A DNA stretch of 64,000 nucleotides from Methylobacterium bullatum (lineage in GTDB: Bacteria > Pseudomonadota > Alphaproteobacteria > Rhizobiales > Beijerinckiaceae), in contig LR743504.1 in NCBI GenBank assembly GCA_902712845.1, positions 2,144,001 to 2,208,000 on the forward strand, in the 5' to 3' direction. How positions within the stretch are numbered: position 1 is the stretch's first letter; every line of letters starts with the position of its first letter. A model generated the notes under the pieces. The model had not been told where the DNA came from, ran no database searches, and saw nothing but the letters and a program-made list of their open reading frames with translations. The position numbers and the translations under genes are program-made. Below, piece after piece: positions 59,255-64,000 of this stretch.

Positions 59255-60336
59255 TCCGCTCCGGCATCCGCTTCGCCCTGATCGGGGCGGCCTTGTCCGG
59301 CCTCGGCGCCTGCCATGGCGCGGAGGAGGAGGCCGGACCGCTGCCGGTGCGGCCCGTGCTCTATACGGAGGCCAAGCCCGTCGACACCATCGTGTTCGGG
59401 CCCTTCGCCGGGTTCGTGGCCCCCCGATACCAGTCGGAGATCGGATTCCAGATCGCGGGCCGTATGATCGCCCGCGACGTGACGGTGGGCGACGTCGTCA
59501 AGAAGGGCCAGCGCATCGCCGCCCTCGACCCGATCGTCACCCGCTTCGCTCTCACCCGCGCCGAGGCGGAACTCGCCGATGCCACGGCGCAGGCGGAGAA
59601 TGCCAGCGCCACCGAGTTGCGCCAGCGGCGGTTGATTGCCAACGGCAATGTCAGCCAGGCACGGCTCGACAGCGCGGTGGCCAGCCGCGACACCGCCCAG
59701 GCCCGTCTCGCCCAGGCCCAGGCGAACCTGCAGAAGGCCCGCGACCAGATGGGCTATACCGAGCTGCATGCGGATTTCGACGGCGTCGTCACCGTCCGCA
59801 GCGCGGAAGTGGGACAGGTCCTCTCCGCCGGACAGGCGGTCGCGACCCTGGCCCGGCCCGAGGAGCGCGAGGCCGTGGTGGACATCCCCGAGGATCTGGT
59901 CGGAGCCATGCCCAAGGACGCGGTCTTCACCGTGGCGCTCCAGAGCGCGCCCAACGTGACGGCGACGGGGAAAGTCCGTGAGATCTCGCCCTTCGCCGAC
60001 CAGAAGACCCGCACCCGCCGCATTCGAATGACCCTGCTCAACCCGCCGGAGGCGTTCCGCCTCGGCTCCACCATCACCGTCGGGCTCTCGCGCCACATGA
60101 AAGCGCGGTTCCAGCTGCCGGCCACGGCCGTCTTTGAGGCGGATGGTCGAAGCGCGGTCTGGATCGTGAACGAGGCCGGGGATTCCGTGTCCCGCCGCGA
60201 CGTCACTCTGGCGGAACGAAACGACCAGCGCGTGTCCGTCACCGAGGGACTGAAACCGGGGGACCGTGTCGTCCTCGCGGGTGCACGCAGTCTCGGCGAA
60301 GGCCAGCGCGTCCGCCTGTCCGACAAGCCGCAATAG
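59251..60336 (+). CDS. RND efflux periplasmic adaptor subunit 2 (lipoprotein)
   Basis: The gene encodes 361 residues. The N-terminus ends in the lipobox LSGLGAC (Cys 21), so it is probably lipid-anchored, unlike adaptor 1. The lipoyl/hairpin layout is the same: SEIGFQIAGRMIARDVTVGD, a coiled-coil hairpin (about 95-165) and GVVTVRSAEVGQVLSAGQ. It is clearly a distinct sequence from adaptor 1, so it is not a recent duplicate. It lies between adaptor 1 (4-base overlap) and the RND permease. Confidence 0.92.
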   Translation: MIRSGIRFALIGAALSGLGACHGAEEEAGPLPVRPVLYTEAKPVDTIVFGPFAGFVAPRYQSEIGFQIAGRMIARDVTVGDVVKKGQRIAALDPIVTRFALTRAEAELADATAQAENASATELRQRRLIANGNVSQARLDSAVASRDTAQARLAQAQANLQKARDQMGYTELHADFDGVVTVRSAEVGQVLSAGQAVATLARPEEREAVVDIPEDLVGAMPKDAVFTVALQSAPNVTATGKVREISPFADQKTRTRRIRMTLLNPPEAFRLGSTITVGLSRHMKARFQLPATAVFEADGRSAVWIVNEAGDSVSRRDVTLAERNDQRVSVTEGLKPGDRVVLAGARSLGEGQRVRLSDKPQ

Positions 60337-60382
60337 ACACAATAGCCGCGCCGATCCGTTCAGCGTCACGCGAGAGCCGCCC

Positions 60383-63300
60383 GTGAAGAACTTCAACCTG
60401 TCCGAATGGGCGCTCGAGCACCGCTCCTTCGTCTGGTTCCTGATGCTCGTCTCGATGCTGGCGGGCTTCCTCGCCTACGAGAAGCTCGGTCGCGAGGAAG
60501 ACCCGCCCTTCGCTATCAAGACCATGATCGTGCAGGCGCGCTGGCCCGGTGCCACGATCAGCGACACGCTGGATCAGGTCACCGAGCGGATCGAGAAGGA
60601 ATTGCAGCAGATCGACGCCGTCGATTTCAGCCGCAGCTACACCACGCCCGGCCAGACCACCGTCTTTGTCCAATTGCGCGAAACGACGCCGCCCAAGACC
60701 ATTCCGGGCATCTTCTATCAGGTGCGCAAGCGCATCGGCGATATCGGCAGCACTTTCCCGCAAGGGATCCAGGGGCCGTTCTTCAACGACGAGTTTGGCG
60801 ACGTCTTCGGTAACGTCTATGCGTTCACCGCCGATGGTGTCTCGATGCGCCAATTGCGCGACTATGTGGAGCGGGTGCGGGCGGACCTGAAGAAGGTCAA
60901 CAATGCCGGCAAGATGCAGCTCCTCGGCGCGCAGGACGAGGTCATTTATCTCGACTTCTCCACCCGCAAGCTCGCCGGTCTCGGTGTCGACCAGGCCGCC
61001 GTCATCGCGACGCTTCAGGCGCAGAACGCCATCGCCCCCTCCGGTGTGATCCAGGCCGGCCCCGAGCGCGTCTCCGTGCGGGTCGGCGGCCAGTTCGTCT
61101 CCGAAGACAGCCTCAGGACCATCAACCTGCGGGTGAACGACCGGTTCTTCCGCCTGTCCGATGTGGCCGAGATCTCGCGCGGCTTCACCGATCCGCCCAC
61201 CGCCCTGTTCCGGTTCAACGGCCAGCCGGCGATCGGCCTCGCCATCGCCATGCAGCCCTCCGGCAACCTCCTGACCTTCGGCCACGATCTCAAGGCGCGG
61301 ATGAAGAAGCTCGAAGGCGAGCTGCCCTACGGCGTCGGCATCCACCTCGTCTCCGACCAGCCGAAGATCGTCGAAGAGGCGGTGGGCGGCTTCACCAAGG
61401 CCCTGATCGAGGCCGTGGTCATCGTGCTGGGCGTCAGCTTCATCAGTCTCGGCTGGCGGGCGGGCCTCGTAGTCTCGTTCTCGATTCCCCTCGTCCTCGC
61501 CGTGGTCTTCGTGGTGATGCAGGTGATGGGCGTCACGCTCCAGCGCATCTCGCTGGGCGCCCTCATCATCTCGCTGGGGCTCCTCGTCGACGACGCCATG
61601 ATCACCGTGGAGATGATGGTCGCGCGGCTGGAGGTGGGCGACACCCTGAAGAAGGCGGCGACCTTCGCCTATACCTCCACCGCGTTCCCGATGCTCACCG
61701 GCACGCTGGTCACCGTGGCGGGCTTCCTCCCCATCGGCTTCAACGGCTCGGCGGCGGGTGAATACACCTACAGCCTGTTCGTGGTCATCGCGGCTTCGCT
61801 GCTGATTTCATGGGTCGTGGCGGTGCTGTTCGCGCCGCTCATCGGCGTGAAGCTCCTGCCGAAGACCATCAAGAAGCATCACGACAAACCGAGCTTCCTG
61901 CTCCGTACCTTCCGCGCCATGCTGCTCCCGGCCATGCGCTTCCGCTGGATCACCGTGGCCTTCTGCGTCGGCCTGCTCGGCCTGTCGCTCTACGGCATCC
62001 AGTTCGTGCAGCAGCAGTTCTTCCCGGCCTCCGACCGTCCCGAGATCCTCGTGGACATGACCCTGCCGCAGAATGCCAGCATCGCCGAGACCAAGGCCCA
62101 GATGGATCGGTTCGAGGCGACGCTGAAGGGCGATCCCGAGATCCTGCGCTGGAGCTCCTATGTCGGGCAGGGCGCGGTGCGCTTCTACCTTCCCCTGGAC
62201 CAGCAGCTCGGCAACGCGTTCTTCGGCCAGATCATCGTCGTGACCTCGTCGCTCGAGGCGCGGGACAAGATGATCCAGAAATTCGAGGCGCTGGCGGCCA
62301 AGGAGTTCGTCGGCACCGACGTCTTCGTCCACTCCCTCGATCTCGGCCCCCCCGTGGGCCGACCGATCCAGTATCGGCTGAGCGGACCCGATCTCCAGAA
62401 GGTGCGCGGCCTCGCGCTCCAGCTCAGCAACATCGTCGCATCGAGCCCGAATGTCGGCCTGCCGAACCTCGATTGGAACGAGCCGGGCAAGGTGCTGAAG
62501 GTCGACATCATCCAGGACAAGGCGCGCCAGCTCGGCGTCACCTCGGAGGATATCGCCGGACTCCTCAACGGCATCGTCGGCGGCCGCTCGATCACGCAGG
62601 TGCGCGATTCGATCTACCTCGTGGACGTGGTCGGCCGCGCCCAGGCGGCGGAACGCAACTCCGTCGAGACGCTGCAAAGCCTGCAGGTGCCGCTGTCGAA
62701 CGGTAGCGTCGTGCCCCTGCTGGCCTTCGCCACCGTGAGCTACGAACTCGAACAGCCCATCGTCTGGCGCCGCGACCGCCTGCCCACCATCACGGTGCGG
62801 GCGGCGATCGTCGACGACACCCAGGCGCCCACCATCGTCAACGCCCTCGATCCGGCCATCAAGGCCTTCGAGAAGACCCTGCCGGACGGCTACACCCTGG
62901 CGGTCGGCGGTGCGGTGGAGGAGAGCGCCAAGGGCAGCGGACCCATCGCGGCGGTGGCGCCGGTGATGCTGCTCGCCATGGCGATGTTCCTGATGATCCA
63001 GCTCCAGAGCTTCCAGAAGCTGTTCCTGGTGGCGAGCGTGGCGCCCCTCGGCCTCATCGGCGTGGTGGCGATCCTGCTGCCCTTCGGCAAGCCGCTGGGC
63101 TTCGTCGCCATCCTCGGCGTGCTGGCGCTCATCGGCATCATCATCCGCAACTCGGTGATCCTGGTGATGCAGATCGACGAGTACGACCGCGAGGGCTACG
63201 CCCCGTGGGACGCGGTGGTGGAGGCGACCTGCCACCGGATGCGGCCGATCCTGCTTACCGCCGGTGCGGCGAGCCTCGCCCTCATCCCCATCGCGCGGGA

Positions 63301-63481
63301 GGTCTTCTGGGGACCGATGGCATACGCCATGATCGGCGGCATCATCGCCGCCACCTTCCTCACCCTGTTCTTCCTGCCCGCGCTCTATGTCGGCTGGTAC
63401 CGCATCAAGGCTCCGAAGGGGGATCGGCCCGCGGGCGGCGCATCGACGGCCCCGTCGGCGCCCCACCACGCCGAGGCCTGA
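60383..63481 (+). CDS. RND efflux transporter permease (AcrB-like)
   Basis: The GTG start at 60383 gives 1032 residues in the family length. Twelve membrane helices and two large periplasmic loops are seen. The first helix follows ALEHRSFVWFLMLVSML. Helix 4 carries the Asp-Asp proton relay (LGLLVDDAMITVEMM). The C-terminal LTAGAASLALIPIA motif is present. The pump uses proton flux to expel hydrophobic or amphiphilic compounds. No outer membrane channel gene (TolC) is adjacent, so a shared channel is likely. It ends directly against the convergent SGNH gene (TGA-TCA). Confidence 0.95.
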   Translation: MKNFNLSEWALEHRSFVWFLMLVSMLAGFLAYEKLGREEDPPFAIKTMIVQARWPGATISDTLDQVTERIEKELQQIDAVDFSRSYTTPGQTTVFVQLRETTPPKTIPGIFYQVRKRIGDIGSTFPQGIQGPFFNDEFGDVFGNVYAFTADGVSMRQLRDYVERVRADLKKVNNAGKMQLLGAQDEVIYLDFSTRKLAGLGVDQAAVIATLQAQNAIAPSGVIQAGPERVSVRVGGQFVSEDSLRTINLRVNDRFFRLSDVAEISRGFTDPPTALFRFNGQPAIGLAIAMQPSGNLLTFGHDLKARMKKLEGELPYGVGIHLVSDQPKIVEEAVGGFTKALIEAVVIVLGVSFISLGWRAGLVVSFSIPLVLAVVFVVMQVMGVTLQRISLGALIISLGLLVDDAMITVEMMVARLEVGDTLKKAATFAYTSTAFPMLTGTLVTVAGFLPIGFNGSAAGEYTYSLFVVIAASLLISWVVAVLFAPLIGVKLLPKTIKKHHDKPSFLLRTFRAMLLPAMRFRWITVAFCVGLLGLSLYGIQFVQQQFFPASDRPEILVDMTLPQNASIAETKAQMDRFEATLKGDPEILRWSSYVGQGAVRFYLPLDQQLGNAFFGQIIVVTSSLEARDKMIQKFEALAAKEFVGTDVFVHSLDLGPPVGRPIQYRLSGPDLQKVRGLALQLSNIVASSPNVGLPNLDWNEPGKVLKVDIIQDKARQLGVTSEDIAGLLNGIVGGRSITQVRDSIYLVDVVGRAQAAERNSVETLQSLQVPLSNGSVVPLLAFATVSYELEQPIVWRRDRLPTITVRAAIVDDTQAPTIVNALDPAIKAFEKTLPDGYTLAVGGAVEESAKGSGPIAAVAPVMLLAMAMFLMIQLQSFQKLFLVASVAPLGLIGVVAILLPFGKPLGFVAILGVLALIGIIIRNSVILVMQIDEYDREGYAPWDAVVEATCHRMRPILLTAGAASLALIPIAREVFWGPMAYAMIGGIIAATFLTLFFLPALYVGWYRIKAPKGDRPAGGASTAPSAPHHAEA

Positions 63482-64000
63482 TCAGGGCGTTGCCGCGCAG
63501 AGCGCGGGCTCCAGTGCCCGCATGACGCGGCGATAATCGGTTACGTGCAGAGCGTCGCGCAAGGCGCCGGGCAGGGCGAACCCGGTGTTGCCGTCACGCA
63601 GATCCGCGTAGGGGTCCACGTACCGGCAGGAGAGGCGCCGGCACAGGGCCTCGATCCGGGCGGAGTACGCGACGACCGCTGCCGGTTCGAGGCGATTTTC
63701 CACCGAACGGGAGATGGGCGGAACGGCAGCGACCACGACACGGTCGCTGCTGGCCTGCAGCCGCTTCACGATCCGCTCCACCGCGTCGTCGAAGCCCTGG
63801 GCGGTCCTGGCGGACAACGGCTCCTTCTTCCGCTGGAGGTCGTTGGTTCCGATAAAGGCCACCACCGCGCGGGGGCGGGTCTTCACCGACAGTTTGGCCA
63901 CGAGATCGGCATAGACAGAGGCCGATGCGCCGTTCACCCCCGCATTGACGATCTCCATGCCACAAACCCGCTGCGCCGGGTTCTGCAACTCGGCCTGCGA
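63482..64000 (-). CDS. SGNH/GDSL hydrolase, C-terminal part (5' end outside window)
   Basis: The frame is open past base 64000, so the start lies beyond the window; a TTG at 63988 is not credited. About 172 residues are visible. Block II is VNAGVNGASAS, block III AFIGTNDLQ, and block V the D-x-x-H pair in RDALHVTDYRR. Block I with the nucleophile Ser is missing because it lies upstream. The family hydrolyses acyl or acetyl esters; the substrate is unknown. It is convergent with the RND permease, whose stop codon it touches. Confidence 0.8.
   Translation of the reverse strand, partial: SQAELQNPAQRVCGMEIVNAGVNGASASVYADLVAKLSVKTRPRAVVAFIGTNDLQRKKEPLSARTAQGFDDAVERIVKRLQASSDRVVVAAVPPISRSVENRLEPAAVVAYSARIEALCRRLSCRYVDPYADLRDGNTGFALPGALRDALHVTDYRRVMRALEPALCAATP

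Overview
The window is a contiguous, gene-dense, high-GC chromosomal segment of an alphaproteobacterium, most likely a Methylobacterium/Methylorubrum-type member of the Hyphomicrobiales. The reasons are the gene families and their order: bamA-lpxD-fabZ-lpxA-lpxI-lpxB, an aa3 oxidase block that also carries ctaB, ctaG, SURF1 and DUF983 genes, a NAD-dependent molybdenum formate dehydrogenase operon (fdsGBA-fdhD-fdsD), cpdR, and a hopanoid/ceramide-type glucosyltransferase. No transposase, phage gene, rRNA operon or CRISPR array was seen. There is one tRNA.

Layout. 1-6133 (+): 3' end of bamA, then lipid A genes lpxD, fabZ, lpxA, lpxI, lpxB, mostly overlapping by 4 bp. 6111-8167: a short exported protein, a double cold-shock-domain protein (both -) and a stand-alone receiver protein (+). 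8262-10093 (+): Ppx/GppA phosphatase and rlmE. 10220-14630 (-): a cysteine-less ferredoxin/reductase-like protein, a small coiled-coil protein and a membrane GGDEF-EAL protein. 14966-19148 (-): an M16 peptidase, thrC and a glycosyltransferase-like gene. 19369-26765 (-): DUF4864, SURF1, DUF983, ctaE, ctaG, coxF-like, ctaB, ctaD and ctaC, i.e. cytochrome aa3 oxidase with its heme and copper assembly factors.

27189-34333 (+): a LysR regulator and the formate dehydrogenase operon, closed by a clear terminator. 34419-35336 (-): an exported PepSY-like protein. 35981-42926 (+): glutamate synthase, with a VapBC-type toxin-antitoxin pair between gltB and gltD. 43005-47005 (-): a DUF459 SGNH protein, a palindromic repeat, a lytic transglycosylase and galE. 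47194 onward: galU and a possible small RNA (+), an N-formylglutamate amidohydrolase (-), then cpdR, a glutaredoxin, a Nit2-type amidase and a DUF1178 gene (+), dsbB and a YqaA gene (-), and tRNA-Leu(CAA).

52991-56370 (-): a class I glutamine amidotransferase-like hydrolase, an ethanolamine-type permease and a GT21 glucosyltransferase. 56534-57433 (+): a histone-deacetylase-family hydrolase. 57440-63481: a TetR repressor divergent from a three-gene RND efflux operon with two different adaptors. The window ends inside an SGNH hydrolase gene (-).

Most of the window is core metabolism and envelope biogenesis. No large unknown system was found. The points most worth a second look are the VapBC pair that splits gltB from gltD, the ferredoxin/reductase fusion that has lost its iron-sulfur ligands and FAD signature, a possible route for ethanolamine through gamma-glutamylation, a candidate sRNA after galU, the structured region ahead of gltB, and a palindromic interspersed repeat at 44564-44679. 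Start codons were chosen by eye from family length, overlaps and Shine-Dalgarno sequences. No alignment, folding or GC computation was run.
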